From Acidobacteria bacterium RIFCSPLOWO2_02_FULL_65_29 (GTDB taxonomy: Bacteria > Acidobacteriota > Vicinamibacteria > Vicinamibacterales > CAVVIG01), in the NCBI GenBank assembly GCA_001767435.1, contig MEKT01000009.1, positions 1-37,414 of the forward strand: DNA of 37,414 bases. The letters are read 5' to 3'. Of this stretch, positions 23,420 through 32,366 are shown one piece after another (position 1 is the first letter of the stretch; the number at the start of each line of letters is the position of its first letter). The notes beneath the pieces were generated by a model, which saw nothing but the letters and a program-made list of their open reading frames with translations, was not told the DNA's origin and did no database searches. The translations under genes were made by a program, and so were the position numbers.

Positions 23420-24769
23420 TCAGGGCCTCGCTCCGAGATCTATGAGCCGCCAGTCGCCGAACGCCAGCTCGCGGGCGGCGAACTCGTAGATCACGACGCG
23501 CTTGCCGACGAGCCGGTCGTCGCCCGACTGGCTGAGCATCGCGCGCGTGGCGAACGCGCCGTCGTCGTTCTGCACGATCCGATCGATCGGACGCCGCAAG
23601 ACATAGCTCACCTGCTCGACAAATCCCGCGGCGCCACCCCATCCCATCGACGGCAATGAATAGATGTTGCTGAAGCTGTCGCCGAGCACGAGGACGTCTG
23701 CGTCCCGGGACGGCTGCCACGGCGTGCCGTCCGCCTCGAGGACACGCCGCAGCCAGACCGCCTCGGCCGGATACACGATCTGGCCACTCGGCAGATCCAG
23801 CATGCGCGCGCTGTCGCCGGCGGCGCGGACTTCGACGCGTTCCACGCGATGGCCAGGATCGGGTGCATCGGGCAGGAGCGCGTGCGCGGCGATCATCCCG
23901 CCGAGCGCTTCCGCCGCCATCTCCATCGCCTCGGGCCGCCAGTGTGTGTCAGTGGCGAGATACTGGGCGGCGCCCGAGGCTGCGTCTGCGAGCGCCTGCG
24001 AGACATCCAGAACGAGAACGCCTTCGCGCACGAGATCGTCGAGGAACGCCGCGTACGACGGGTTGTGCGGCGGCGCGGAACGTTCGTCGAAGCGCCCCGC
24101 CAGCTTCGCTGGATGGACCGTCGGCTTGACCGGCGTCGGCATCACGATCAACGTGATCCCCCGCGCGTCCAGATCTTTCTTCAGCCGCAGGATGGCTTTG
24201 CGCGGATCTGGCTCGATCGGCCTCGTCCACTCGCTGGCGGATCGGACGCGCCGCTCGAGCTCGGCCGGCGTGAGAAATCCGCGCCCGGTCAGATACTCGA
24301 CGTCGGGCCGGTAGAACAACCAGCCCTCGCGCCCGCGATACACCCGCTCGTTGCCGGCGCCGAGCCACCGACTCATCGCGAGCTGCGCGGGCGGGCGCAG
24401 GCGTCCCCCAATCGTTGATCCGTCTTCGAGCGCGCTTTCGAACGAGGAAAGGCCGGCGAGCACGGCGCGATTCGCCGTCACGATCCGTGTCCACGTGTCG
24501 TGGCCTCCGGTCGGTGGCATGTCCGACAGCTGCCCCGAAACCTCTCGCGGCAAGGCGGCCAGGATCGACCATGCCGTCCCAGACGCCTGGTCCCCTTCGG
24601 GCCGCTCCGCCAGCGCAAACTCCGCGAGCGGCGCGACGACGATCGCGGCGAGGAACACCACGACGAGAAACCACGCGAGCGTCGGCGAGACGGCCGTGTG
24701 TCCAGCCTCGAGCTGGGCAATCTCTTCGCGGGACAACATCGCCGGCGATTCGAGTGGCGGCTGCGTCAT
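23420..24769 (-). CDS. AlgX/AlgJ-like SGNH-type O-acetyltransferase partner
   Basis: Protein of 449 residues anchored by one N-terminal span (LAWFLVVVFLAAIVVAPLAEF). The periplasmic part has the SGNH/AlgX signature: block LVLGDSFSNIY with the nucleophile Ser (S365) and ATDTHWRPEAM with the Asp-His pair (D274, H276). In alginate and related polymers, proteins of this type receive acetyl groups passed across the membrane by an MBOAT protein and transfer them to the polysaccharide. The ATG overlaps the stop of the MBOAT gene (TGATG), so the two are translationally coupled. Longer frames extending to 25312 are shadows of the MBOAT gene. The polymer substrate is unknown. Confidence 0.87.
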   Translation of the reverse strand: MTQPPLESPAMLSREEIAQLEAGHTAVSPTLAWFLVVVFLAAIVVAPLAEFALAERPEGDQASGTAWSILAALPREVSGQLSDMPPTGGHDTWTRIVTANRAVLAGLSSFESALEDGSTIGGRLRPPAQLAMSRWLGAGNERVYRGREGWLFYRPDVEYLTGRGFLTPAELERRVRSASEWTRPIEPDPRKAILRLKKDLDARGITLIVMPTPVKPTVHPAKLAGRFDERSAPPHNPSYAAFLDDLVREGVLVLDVSQALADAASGAAQYLATDTHWRPEAMEMAAEALGGMIAAHALLPDAPDPGHRVERVEVRAAGDSARMLDLPSGQIVYPAEAVWLRRVLEADGTPWQPSRDADVLVLGDSFSNIYSLPSMGWGGAAGFVEQVSYVLRRPIDRIVQNDDGAFATRAMLSQSGDDRLVGKRVVIYEFAARELAFGDWRLIDLGARP

Positions 24770-26169
24770 CAGAAGATGAAATAAATGAACGGGTTGTACG
24801 CCTGCGTGGTCAACGCGACCGTCGAGAGCAACAACAGCGCGAACGCGACCGACGTCTTCGGCCACGTCAGGGTCCGCGTCCAGTCCCACGTTTGCGGACA
24901 TGTCCAGACGACCGCCGCCGCAAGGAGAAAGGTTGCAAGATAGTACGGCTGGTACACGATGCCTGCGAGAAGGCCGGCACCTTCCTGCGGAGTCCCCAGA
25001 CCCGCCATGCCGCCGAGATAGCGGAAGGCTGAAGGCAGATCGGGCGCACGGAAGAACACCCAGGTCACGAGCACGATCAGGAACGTGACGCCGACGCGAA
25101 GGGGCGCAGCCAGCCGCAGGTACGACGGCGTCTTGCCGCGGAGCCGCTCGAAGGCCAGGAGTGCGCCGTGCAGCCCGCCCCAGACGAAGAAGTTCCACGC
25201 CGCGCCGTGCCAGAGCCCCCCGAGCAGCATCACGATGAACAGGTTGATGTAGGTGCGCCAGGGCCCTTTGCGACTTCCGCCGAGCGGCAGGTAGAGGTAA
25301 TCGCGCAGCCACGTGGAGAGCGAGATGTGCCAGCGATGCCAGAAATCAGTGATCGATTGCGCACGATAGGGCGAATCGAAGTTTTTCGGAAACACGAAGC
25401 CGAGCATCAGCCCCAACCCGATGGCCATGTCCGAGTAGCCGCTGAAGTCGAAGTAGATCTGAAACGCGTACGCGGTGACGCCGTACCAGGCGTCGAGCGG
25501 GCTGAGCGATCCGGCGTCGAACGCGAGGTCGGCAATCTTGCCGGTCGGATTGGCCAGCAGCACCTTCTTTGCCAGCCCGACGCAGAAGAACGACACGCCC
25601 CGCGCGAACTTTGCTATCGTGTGCGTTCGCGTCTGAAGCTGATCGGCGACTTCGGAGAAGCGGATGATCGGCCCCGCCACGAGCTGCGGGAACATCGAGA
25701 CGTAGCACGCGAAGTCGACGAAGCGTCGGATCGGCGCCACGCGCGCGCGGTACACGTCGATCGTGTAGCTCATCGACTGAAACGTGTAGAAGCTGATGCC
25801 GAGCGGCAGCGTCACGCGGATCGCCGTGTCGATGCTGAGCGCCGGCAGGCCGATCGCTTCGACGAGCGCATCGAAGCTCGCCGTCGCGAAGTTGAAATAC
25901 TTGAAGAAGCCCAGCAGCGAGAGATTGCTGACGATGGAGGCGACGAGCGCAGTCCGCTTGTGGAAACCGCGGCCGATCGCAAGGCCGCACCCGTAGTCCA
26001 CGAGCGTCGACAGGAACAGCAGGACGACGAACAGCGGGTTCGCCCAGCCGTAGAACAGATAGCTCAACGCCGTCAGCACCAGGTGTTTCGCCCGCCGCGG
26101 CGCGGCGTAGTAGAGCAGCAGAGCGGTAGGCAGGAAATAGAAAAGGAACAGGTAGGAGCTGAAAACCAT
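24769..26169 (-). CDS. MBOAT-family O-acyltransferase (AlgI-like)
   Basis: Protein of 466 residues with ten or more membrane spans. It begins FSSYLFLFYFLPTALLLYY, as AlgI proteins do. Family blocks include PLGISFYTFQSMSYTIDVYR, FPQLVAGPIIR, FDFSGYSDMAIGLG, FWHRWHISLSTWLRDY (H278) and GGLWHGAAWNFFVWG with the catalytic His H321. AlgI-type MBOATs move acetyl groups from a cytoplasmic donor across the inner membrane for O-acetylation of exopolysaccharide or another wall polymer. It lies between the lipoprotein gene (4-bp gap) and the AlgX-like gene (overlap), which together form a three-gene surface-modification operon. Confidence 0.93.
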   Translation of the reverse strand: MVFSSYLFLFYFLPTALLLYYAAPRRAKHLVLTALSYLFYGWANPLFVVLLFLSTLVDYGCGLAIGRGFHKRTALVASIVSNLSLLGFFKYFNFATASFDALVEAIGLPALSIDTAIRVTLPLGISFYTFQSMSYTIDVYRARVAPIRRFVDFACYVSMFPQLVAGPIIRFSEVADQLQTRTHTIAKFARGVSFFCVGLAKKVLLANPTGKIADLAFDAGSLSPLDAWYGVTAYAFQIYFDFSGYSDMAIGLGLMLGFVFPKNFDSPYRAQSITDFWHRWHISLSTWLRDYLYLPLGGSRKGPWRTYINLFIVMLLGGLWHGAAWNFFVWGGLHGALLAFERLRGKTPSYLRLAAPLRVGVTFLIVLVTWVFFRAPDLPSAFRYLGGMAGLGTPQEGAGLLAGIVYQPYYLATFLLAAAVVWTCPQTWDWTRTLTWPKTSVAFALLLLSTVALTTQAYNPFIYFIF

Positions 26170-26173
26170 TCAG

Positions 26174-27607
26174 CTACGGGCGGCCGACGTCGTAAAAGAC
26201 CGGCCGGCCGGCAGCGTCATTCTGGATGATCAGCCGCTCGCCCTCGAGCTCAGGGTGGGCGTCGTACGGCTCCACGGTCAACCGATACCGCGTGCCCGCC
26301 GCCTTGCGGGCCCCGTTCAGCACGCGCCCATCGCGAATCGCCCACTGGGCGATCCGCATCCGCTGCTCGCCGTACGTTCCCTCGCGCACGGAGACGACCT
26401 CATAGTCGTTGACGACGAGCGCGTGACGATAGGGAAGGATGGCGTCGGGCGACGGAATCGGCCCGGGGCGAGAGAGCTGAACGTCGACCACCATTCGTCG
26501 GGCGATCGCGGACGTGGCCGCCCGACCCGTGCCCGAGGGCCTCGGCGCCTCGGCAGCGGTCGCGGGGCCGATCGGCCCGTCGGGCCGCGCGGCATGCGGG
26601 CTGCGGTTCCGATCGATCCAGACGTCCGCGTACAGGTCGCCGCGCGCGTTGTTCGTCACGCGCGCCCACGCCTCGACGCGGGTGAAGTCCGCGCTGAAGC
26701 GTCCCACATGGACCTCGACCTGATCGCCTCCGCTGCGAACCTGGTTGGATCCGCCCTGGTTGTACGGACCGGAAATCGCCAGGAAGCGAGAGTGATTCGT
26801 CCATCGCGGGTAGAACACTTCCGCGCCATCGAACTCCGGGGCGCGGTTGAGGCTGACGCCCCAGCGCTTGTCGGTCTCGAGATCGACCATCGTCACGTTG
26901 CGATGCGAGCCGTCGAAGTACCAGAGCAGCGGACCGCGCGCCTGAGCCAGCGCCGTCCAGCAGCCCTCACCGAGCTTGCGCAGCGTGCCGTTCGGCAGGT
27001 CGGCGATGCCGGCGTCCGGCCACGGGAAGAGGCCCGCGGCGCGGCGGCCATCCGCGGACACCTGAAACGTGTCGAGGCTCACGGGTGTCTTGTTCCAGAC
27101 GAGCTCGCGCTCCTGAGGTTTGTCGATTCGAAAACGCGAGACGCTGGGCGGACCCGGCCTTTTTTCCGTGTCGGCGGCGGCGTACACCCACTCGGTTCCT
27201 TCCGCGGGATGCCGCCACACGGCGAGCGCGTAGCCGTCTGCCAGCGGCGTGAGCCCTGAGCCGTCCCAGTTCACCGCGAACATCCGAGCGCCCTCCGGCG
27301 TCCGACTGGAAAAGACGATGCGATCGCCGCTCGGCGTCAGCATCGGCTTGACGTAGCTCCGGCGCTCGCTTCGGATCGTCCGCTCGCCGCGGCCATCGTC
27401 GGTGTCGAGGCCCATCAGAGCGAGGTTGGCGCCGAGGGCCAGCGGATCGGTTCCGTCCTCCTGCACCCACACCACTCTCGTCCGGGTGCCCGTGAGGGCG
27501 CGCACGTCGGCGCCGGCTCCATGCGCGGCCGGCGCCATGCCGGCTGCGTTGCCGGAGCAGGCGGCCGCGAGGAGGCTCAGCAGCAGGAACGAGAAACAGC
27601 GGGGCAA
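26174..27607 (-). CDS. Lipoprotein with TolB-like beta-propeller repeats
   Basis: Protein of 477 residues. The signal peptide ends in a lipobox (FLLLSLLAAAC; Cys17), followed by a Gly/Ala-rich tether. The body contains beta-propeller strands of the TolB/WD40-like type: VKPMLTPSGDRIVFSSRTPEG, MFAVNWDGSGLTPLADG, VSADGRRAAGLFPWPD, and VFYPRWTNHSRFLAISGPY. The C-terminal 90 residues hold a different beta-rich region. It is the first gene of the operon with the MBOAT and AlgX-like genes (4-bp gap), so it may recognise or position the polymer being acetylated. That role is inferred from context only. The family could not be named with certainty. Confidence 0.78.
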   Translation of the reverse strand: MPRCFSFLLLSLLAAACSGNAAGMAPAAHGAGADVRALTGTRTRVVWVQEDGTDPLALGANLALMGLDTDDGRGERTIRSERRSYVKPMLTPSGDRIVFSSRTPEGARMFAVNWDGSGLTPLADGYALAVWRHPAEGTEWVYAAADTEKRPGPPSVSRFRIDKPQERELVWNKTPVSLDTFQVSADGRRAAGLFPWPDAGIADLPNGTLRKLGEGCWTALAQARGPLLWYFDGSHRNVTMVDLETDKRWGVSLNRAPEFDGAEVFYPRWTNHSRFLAISGPYNQGGSNQVRSGGDQVEVHVGRFSADFTRVEAWARVTNNARGDLYADVWIDRNRSPHAARPDGPIGPATAAEAPRPSGTGRAATSAIARRMVVDVQLSRPGPIPSPDAILPYRHALVVNDYEVVSVREGTYGEQRMRIAQWAIRDGRVLNGARKAAGTRYRLTVEPYDAHPELEGERLIIQNDAAGRPVFYDVGRP

Positions 27608-27757
27608 GCACCAATGGTACTACGACACCGGATCGCGCGATCGAATCGCCATTGCATCCTTGGAAATCCTTTCGTCCGCGGCCCGAGTCGAGTGGAGCGA
27701 GGTCCAGGAGCGCCGTCGGTTGGCGCGTCCGCTGACGGCTGAGGTAGGTCTATCTGC

Positions 27758-28315
27758 TCAGCGGGGCAACGACTCCGTTCTCTTGAAAACGGAGCTGTCA
27801 TTGAGAAAGCCCACTTTCTCAGCAATATGACAAGCTATGCACGCTTGTCGGACGACCTGAAACTGTGTTCGCATCCTTCCAGCGTCCCTGGAAGTCAGCG
27901 CATCGTGCATGGATTTCCACACACCGCTGTCCAGGAACATGCCTTCGATATTCTGGGTTCTAGCCGGACGCTTCATGCCTGCGGTATTCAGACGATCCTG
28001 CAGCTTCTCCCAATGATACACACCCATTTCCCAGTTGTTGTTCTGGATTGCCACATACAGCTCCTCGTACCGATGCGCAATTTCCCACATGGGTATGTCG
28101 GTTCCGCCCGCGATAACTTGCAAACGACGAAAGCGCTCAATGTCGTCGTCTGCGTCCAGTAGCCAGTTGTTCGACGGCGGCTTGGTTTGCTTTTCCAGAT
28201 CCTTGTAGGCTTTGGGAAAGCGAGGGGTATTACCGGTCGGCTGTACCACGCTCTGTGCGAGTGCGACCGATGTGGCTATCCAAAGAACTGCGGCCCCGAT
28301 GACCTGCGATTTCAT
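27758..28315 (-). CDS. Periplasmic mono-haem c-type cytochrome (cytochrome c'-like)
   Basis: Protein of 185 residues with a signal peptide (IGAAVLWIATSVALA, cleaved before Gln21). A single haem-binding site, CIACH (C159, C162, H163), lies close to the C-terminus of a largely helical protein. This is the arrangement of cytochrome c' and related four-helix-bundle cytochromes. Aromatic-rich helices such as AIQNNNWEMGVYHWEKLQDRL fit that fold. Met residues in the last helices could be a sixth ligand, but this is not clear. AAGGAG precedes the ATG. Base composition is noticeably lower in G+C than the neighbours, suggesting separate acquisition. It follows the cation exchanger by 79 bp. No terminator with a T-run follows it. 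Confidence 0.87.
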   Translation of the reverse strand: MKSQVIGAAVLWIATSVALAQSVVQPTGNTPRFPKAYKDLEKQTKPPSNNWLLDADDDIERFRRLQVIAGGTDIPMWEIAHRYEELYVAIQNNNWEMGVYHWEKLQDRLNTAGMKRPARTQNIEGMFLDSGVWKSMHDALTSRDAGRMRTQFQVVRQACIACHIAEKVGFLNDSSVFKRTESLPR

Positions 28316-28394
28316 CGTTGTCTCCTTGTTGGTCGTCCGCCGTGGTACTCGTCATACGTGAAAAGCGTTCGATTGAAGGCCGCGGTGCGACCAG

Positions 28395-29390
28395 TCACCC
28401 TTTGAGCAAGTAGGCCAGAGCCACTGCCACCACGTACACGGCGGCCATCGCACCGGTGTCCCACGCGACAGCGAAGCGCTTCGTTATGACCCGATACGTG
28501 AGACCGATCAAAAAGAGCGCGTTCATCGTCACGACCGCCAGAATTGCGACGCCGTGGCTTGCGTCCGCCGCCACAAGCAAGGGCCCCTGCCTGTAGAACA
28601 CGTCGTCGAGCCCCAGGATGAGCAGATTGAACAGGTTGCTGCCCAGGACATTGCCGATGCCAAGGTCGATCGCGCCGATGCGCACGGCGGCGAGTGAGAC
28701 CACAATTTCCGGCAACGACGTCGTGATCGCGATGAAGAGACTGCCCACAAAGGCTTCACCGAGTCCAGTCTGGCGCGCGAGCTCGGCGCCAAGTCGAGGC
28801 AGCCAGAGCGCCGCGCCGACCACGAGCACCGCGGCACCCGTGTAGTGCAGGGCCGCCGAACGCAGTGGGATGTTTGCGTACTGGAGCTCCTCCGCCACCT
28901 CCTGGATCTCGCGCGCGCGTCGGTGTTGTTCGTGCGTGAAGATGAGCCGCATGCTCACAAAGTACAACCCAATCAGCGCGGGCGTGTGGAGGCCGATCCA
29001 TCCGATCGCCGGTAACCGCGAGCTGCCCAGCAGACCGAGACCGGCGATGCCGATGAGCACCAGGCCGAACCCGATGGAGAGCGCGTGACCCTGGTGGGCC
29101 CGCGTGCTGAGCGGCTCGCGCTGCACGGCGTCCATGAACGACAGGATCAACAGATTGAACATGCAGCTGCCGAGTACGTCGCCCACGGCAATATCAGGGA
29201 GATTGGCCAGCGCCGTGGCCCCGAAGCCGGTAAACAGTTCCGGCAGGCTTGTGGTCGCCGCCAACAGCACCACGCCGACCCAGCTACGTCCCAGACCGGA
29301 TTTCTCCCCCAGCACATCCCCGTACCGTGCGAGACGCACCCCGGCGAAGACGATGACGAGCGCCGTGGCCAGAAACTGGATCCAGATCAT
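28395..29390 (-). CDS. Calcium/cation antiporter of the Na+/Ca2+ exchanger family
   Basis: Protein of 331 residues with ten membrane spans. The two inverted alpha repeats carry the ion-binding motifs: LLAATTSLPELFTG with GDVLGSCMFNL (about 42-80), and IAITTSLPEIVVS with GNVLGSNLFNL in the second half. A short cytoplasmic linker with HEQHRRAREIQEVAEEL separates them. Members exchange cytoplasmic Ca2+ for Na+ or H+. The start codon overlaps the stop of the P-type ATPase gene by 4 bp (ATGA), so translation is coupled to it, and the pair looks like a Ca2+-efflux module. The exact ion is inferred from motif similarity. Confidence 0.9.
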   Translation of the reverse strand: MIWIQFLATALVIVFAGVRLARYGDVLGEKSGLGRSWVGVVLLAATTSLPELFTGFGATALANLPDIAVGDVLGSCMFNLLILSFMDAVQREPLSTRAHQGHALSIGFGLVLIGIAGLGLLGSSRLPAIGWIGLHTPALIGLYFVSMRLIFTHEQHRRAREIQEVAEELQYANIPLRSAALHYTGAAVLVVGAALWLPRLGAELARQTGLGEAFVGSLFIAITTSLPEIVVSLAAVRIGAIDLGIGNVLGSNLFNLLILGLDDVFYRQGPLLVAADASHGVAILAVVTMNALFLIGLTYRVITKRFAVAWDTGAMAAVYVVAVALAYLLKG

Positions 29391-31858
29391 CGTCCGCCGC
29401 CTTCACGCGGGGGCTGGCGCCAGGCGAGTCGGGAACACGCCTCTGCCAGTCCCCACGCCAGCAGCGCGCCGCCGAACACCACGCCCCAGAGCTCCACAGG
29501 GATGGCGGCGTGTCCCAGCAGCTCGGACGTAAACGGCAGCGAGGCCGCAGCGAACTGGATGCCGACGCCAGCGATGACGGCCGCATGGAGATACACGTTG
29601 GGAAGCGGGCGCATCCACGTGTGTCTGGACGGATAGGTCAGGAACAGCTGACCGACGGCCATGAAGTGGAACGCGGCTGCGCGCGTGACATCAAGCGAGT
29701 ACCCGAGCAGCGGCAGGAGGCCGAGCACGCCGAGCGCGAGAACGGCTTTCATGCTGCCTGCGGCGAGGACGAATCGGACCGACGGTCGGTCCAGCAGTGG
29801 AGAGTGGGCCGGGCGCGGCGGCTGCTGCATGACCCCGGGGGTACGATCGAACGCGAGCGCCAGCGCGGGCACGCCGTCGGTCATGAGATTGATCCACAGG
29901 ATTTGTGCCGCGGTGAGCGGGAGCATCAGCGCCCCGGTGGTGTCGCGAAGATCGAGGGCGTATGCGAGGACGGCGCCGGTAGCCACCAGCAGCACTTCCG
30001 ACAGATTCGTCGAGAACAAGAAGCGGAGGAACTTCTGGATGTTCTCGTAGATGCCGCGGCCTTCCTCGACGGCACCGACGATGGTCGCGAAGTTGTCGTC
30101 GAGCAGGACCAAGTCCGCCACCTCGCGGCTGACGTCCGACCCACGCTGGCCCATCGCCACGCCGACATCCGAGCGCTTGAGCGCGGGCGCATCGTTGACC
30201 CCGTCTCCGGTCATCGCCACGATCTCGCCCTGCGCCTGGAGCAGTTCCACGAGCTGCAGTTTCTGCTCCGGGCGCACGCGAGCGAAGACGTTCACTTCGC
30301 CGAGCGCCTCGATCAGCGAGGTGCCCTGATACTCATCAAGATCTTCACCGGTCAGCACCCGCACCCCGGAGATGCCGATCAAGTGCGCGACCGCCAACGC
30401 GGTCGCCGGGTGATCGCCGGTAATCATGATGACGCGGATCCCAGCAGCCTGCGCCGTGGCGACGGCGTCGGGCACTTCCGGCCGCGGTGGATCCCAGAAC
30501 AAGACGAGACCGAGCAGCGAAAGGTGCTCTTCCGTTTCGCCTTCCGCCCACGCTATCGCCAGTACTCGAAATCCTTCGCGCGCGTACGCGTCGGCCTTTT
30601 CCACCCAGGATTCGCGGTCCTCGGTCGACAGGGTGCAGCGGCCGAAAAGGATCTCGGGCGCGCCCTTGAGATAGCTCACGAGTCGCCCGTGCTGTTGCAC
30701 GGTGACCCTGGCGAACTTCCAGGCGCTGTCGAACGGCCGCTCAGAGACGGCTGGGTGTTCATGGCGCAGCTGCGCGATGTCCACGCCGTGTGCAGCGGCA
30801 TGGCGCAGCAGACCAAGCTCCAGCGGATCACCCGCACCGGTCGTCAGGTCCGCATCATTCGCCAGCACGATGGCCGTGAGCGCGCGCGGCAGATCGGACG
30901 CGTCGAGCGTGCGGACGTCCATGCGGCTCTCGGTCAGCGTCCCGGTCTTGTCGGTTGCAATGACCGTGACCGATCCGAGCGCCTCCACCGCGGAGAGTCG
31001 CCGAACGACTGCGCGGTGCCGGGCCATGCGCTCGACACCGAGGGCCAAGGCCACTGTGAGCACTGCCGGCAGCCCTTCGGGTACGGCCGCCACGGCCAAG
31101 GCCACCGCGAAAATAATGATCTCCGGTGCGCGGCCGATCCCTTCTGCGATGATGCCGACGACGCCGAGGGACGCTGCGAGCACCAGCACCCAGCGCGCGA
31201 TCTGCCGGCCCAGTTGATCGACGCGACGTTCGAGTGGCGTCTTCGCAGCCTGGATGTCGCCGAGCATGGCGGCCAGGCGACCCATCGCACTGGAGCGACC
31301 GGTCCTCGTCACCTCGAGATAGGCCTTGCCGCGGACGAGTAAGGTGCCGCTGAACGCCTCCTCTCCGTCGCTCTTGTCGACGGCCATGGATTCGCCCGTG
31401 AGAATGGATTCATCCAGCATGGCGCCGCGAGCATCCATCAGCCTGCCGTCTGCCGGGACGCGGTCGCCCGCTTCGAGCCGCACCCAGTCGCGGGGAACCA
31501 GGGCATGCGTCGGAAGACGGACGAGATGACCATCGCGGAGGACCCATGCCTGAGCACCAGCCAAGGCCTTCAACCGGGTCAAAGCGGCTTCGGACCGCTG
31601 TTCCTGATAGAGGCCGAGCGCCGCGTTGAACAGGAGGATCAGGCCGATGGCCGTCGCTTCGATGGGCCAGGCGTGCGCGCCTTCGTAGATCCAGAGGCCG
31701 AGATCAAAGGCAAGGGCGAACAACAGGATGTAGATCAGCGGACTCTGGAACTGACGCACGAACCGGCGCCAGAGCGGATCGGGAGCCTGCTCGGGCAAGG
31801 CGTTCGGCCCGACCTGGGCCATTCGGTCGGCGGCTTCTGCGGTAGACAGTCCGTTCAT
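29387..31858 (-). CDS. Cation-transporting P-type ATPase, P2 (calcium) type
   Basis: Protein of 823 residues. An N-terminal cation-ATPase domain (LSTAEAADRMAQVGPNAL) is followed by the actuator domain with TGES (154-157). The fourth span has PEGL (260-263), which marks P2 pumps rather than heavy-metal CPx pumps. The phosphorylated Asp is D303 in DKTGTLTE, and the hinge motif is GDGVNDAPALKRSDVG. The C-terminal spans contain TNLSEVLLVATG and ILWINLMTDGVPALALAFD, with Asn and Asp placed as in Ca2+ pumps. The ATG at 31858 starts the conserved domain; the open frame extends upstream without homology. The ribosome-binding site is weak. The stop overlaps the exchanger gene, so both likely act together in Ca2+ (or Mn2+) extrusion. 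Confidence 0.92.
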   Translation of the reverse strand: MNGLSTAEAADRMAQVGPNALPEQAPDPLWRRFVRQFQSPLIYILLFALAFDLGLWIYEGAHAWPIEATAIGLILLFNAALGLYQEQRSEAALTRLKALAGAQAWVLRDGHLVRLPTHALVPRDWVRLEAGDRVPADGRLMDARGAMLDESILTGESMAVDKSDGEEAFSGTLLVRGKAYLEVTRTGRSSAMGRLAAMLGDIQAAKTPLERRVDQLGRQIARWVLVLAASLGVVGIIAEGIGRAPEIIIFAVALAVAAVPEGLPAVLTVALALGVERMARHRAVVRRLSAVEALGSVTVIATDKTGTLTESRMDVRTLDASDLPRALTAIVLANDADLTTGAGDPLELGLLRHAAAHGVDIAQLRHEHPAVSERPFDSAWKFARVTVQQHGRLVSYLKGAPEILFGRCTLSTEDRESWVEKADAYAREGFRVLAIAWAEGETEEHLSLLGLVLFWDPPRPEVPDAVATAQAAGIRVIMITGDHPATALAVAHLIGISGVRVLTGEDLDEYQGTSLIEALGEVNVFARVRPEQKLQLVELLQAQGEIVAMTGDGVNDAPALKRSDVGVAMGQRGSDVSREVADLVLLDDNFATIVGAVEEGRGIYENIQKFLRFLFSTNLSEVLLVATGAVLAYALDLRDTTGALMLPLTAAQILWINLMTDGVPALALAFDRTPGVMQQPPRPAHSPLLDRPSVRFVLAAGSMKAVLALGVLGLLPLLGYSLDVTRAAAFHFMAVGQLFLTYPSRHTWMRPLPNVYLHAAVIAGVGIQFAAASLPFTSELLGHAAIPVELWGVVFGGALLAWGLAEACSRLAWRQPPREGGGR

Positions 31859-31928
31859 GGGGACGTCACGAGTCTCTGGTCGAAGCGAGCGAGCCTTCTG
31901 ACATCCGTCGTCGGAAGGAACCGCCGCG

Positions 31929-32366
31929 TCATTCTTGTTCTGTGATGTGGGGTTCCAGGCGGATGGGTGTCGAAAGGGACGCGGACACCAAACACATCTT
32001 CTCGCTCTTCTCAAGGACGTGCAACGTCCTCTCGCGATCCGCGCTGGAAGACACCGTGAGCCTGGGACGCAGCACGATCTCGGTAAAGCGCGTTACCCCG
32101 TCCTGTCGATTCACGGTCCCTGAGGCCTCCAGGTCGAGGGTGATGAACTCCACTTTTGACAAGTGCGCGATCGCACGCAGCGTGAAGAGAAAGCACGACT
32201 GCACCGAGGCAAGCAGCAGATGCTCCGGGCTCCAAGCGTCTCCAGGGCCGTCGTAGTCCGCGGGCGGCGCCGTGCGGAGTTCGGGGACGCCCGCCGTGGA
32301 GAGCTGCGCATAGCCGGCAGGCCCTCCTGCCAAATGGACGTCGTAGTGATGCGGGAGTGGCTTCAT
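31929..32366 (-). CDS. OsmC/Ohr-family peroxiredoxin-like protein
   Basis: Protein of 145 residues, the normal length. The two redox cysteines are C58 in LLLASVQSCFLFTLRA and C125 in EKMCLVSASL, on facing helices as in OsmC and Ohr. These enzymes reduce organic hydroperoxides in the cytoplasm. The N-terminus YDVHLAGG and the line APPADYDGPGDAWSPEHL fit an OsmC-like subgroup rather than classical Ohr. The ATG overlaps the stop of the truncated PEP-synthase gene (ATGA), so it may be translated by coupling. It is part of the same-direction stress block with flotillin, NfeD and the Ca2+ pump. Confidence 0.92.
   Translation of the reverse strand: MKPLPHHYDVHLAGGPAGYAQLSTAGVPELRTAPPADYDGPGDAWSPEHLLLASVQSCFLFTLRAIAHLSKVEFITLDLEASGTVNRQDGVTRFTEIVLRPRLTVSSSADRERTLHVLEKSEKMCLVSASLSTPIRLEPHITEQE

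Noticed and set aside
25168-26229. Plus-strand frame of 353 codons opposite the MBOAT gene
   Set aside because: Arg/Glu/Ala-rich shadow with no motif, while the MBOAT histidines are in the minus-strand frame.
27700-27757. Inverted repeat CCGCTGA...TCAGCGG after the cytochrome gene as a terminator
   Set aside because: The arms are short, the loop is long and there is no T-run.
29510-31342. Plus-strand frame of 610 codons opposite the P-type ATPase
   Set aside because: No recognisable domain; the opposite strand carries every P-type ATPase motif.
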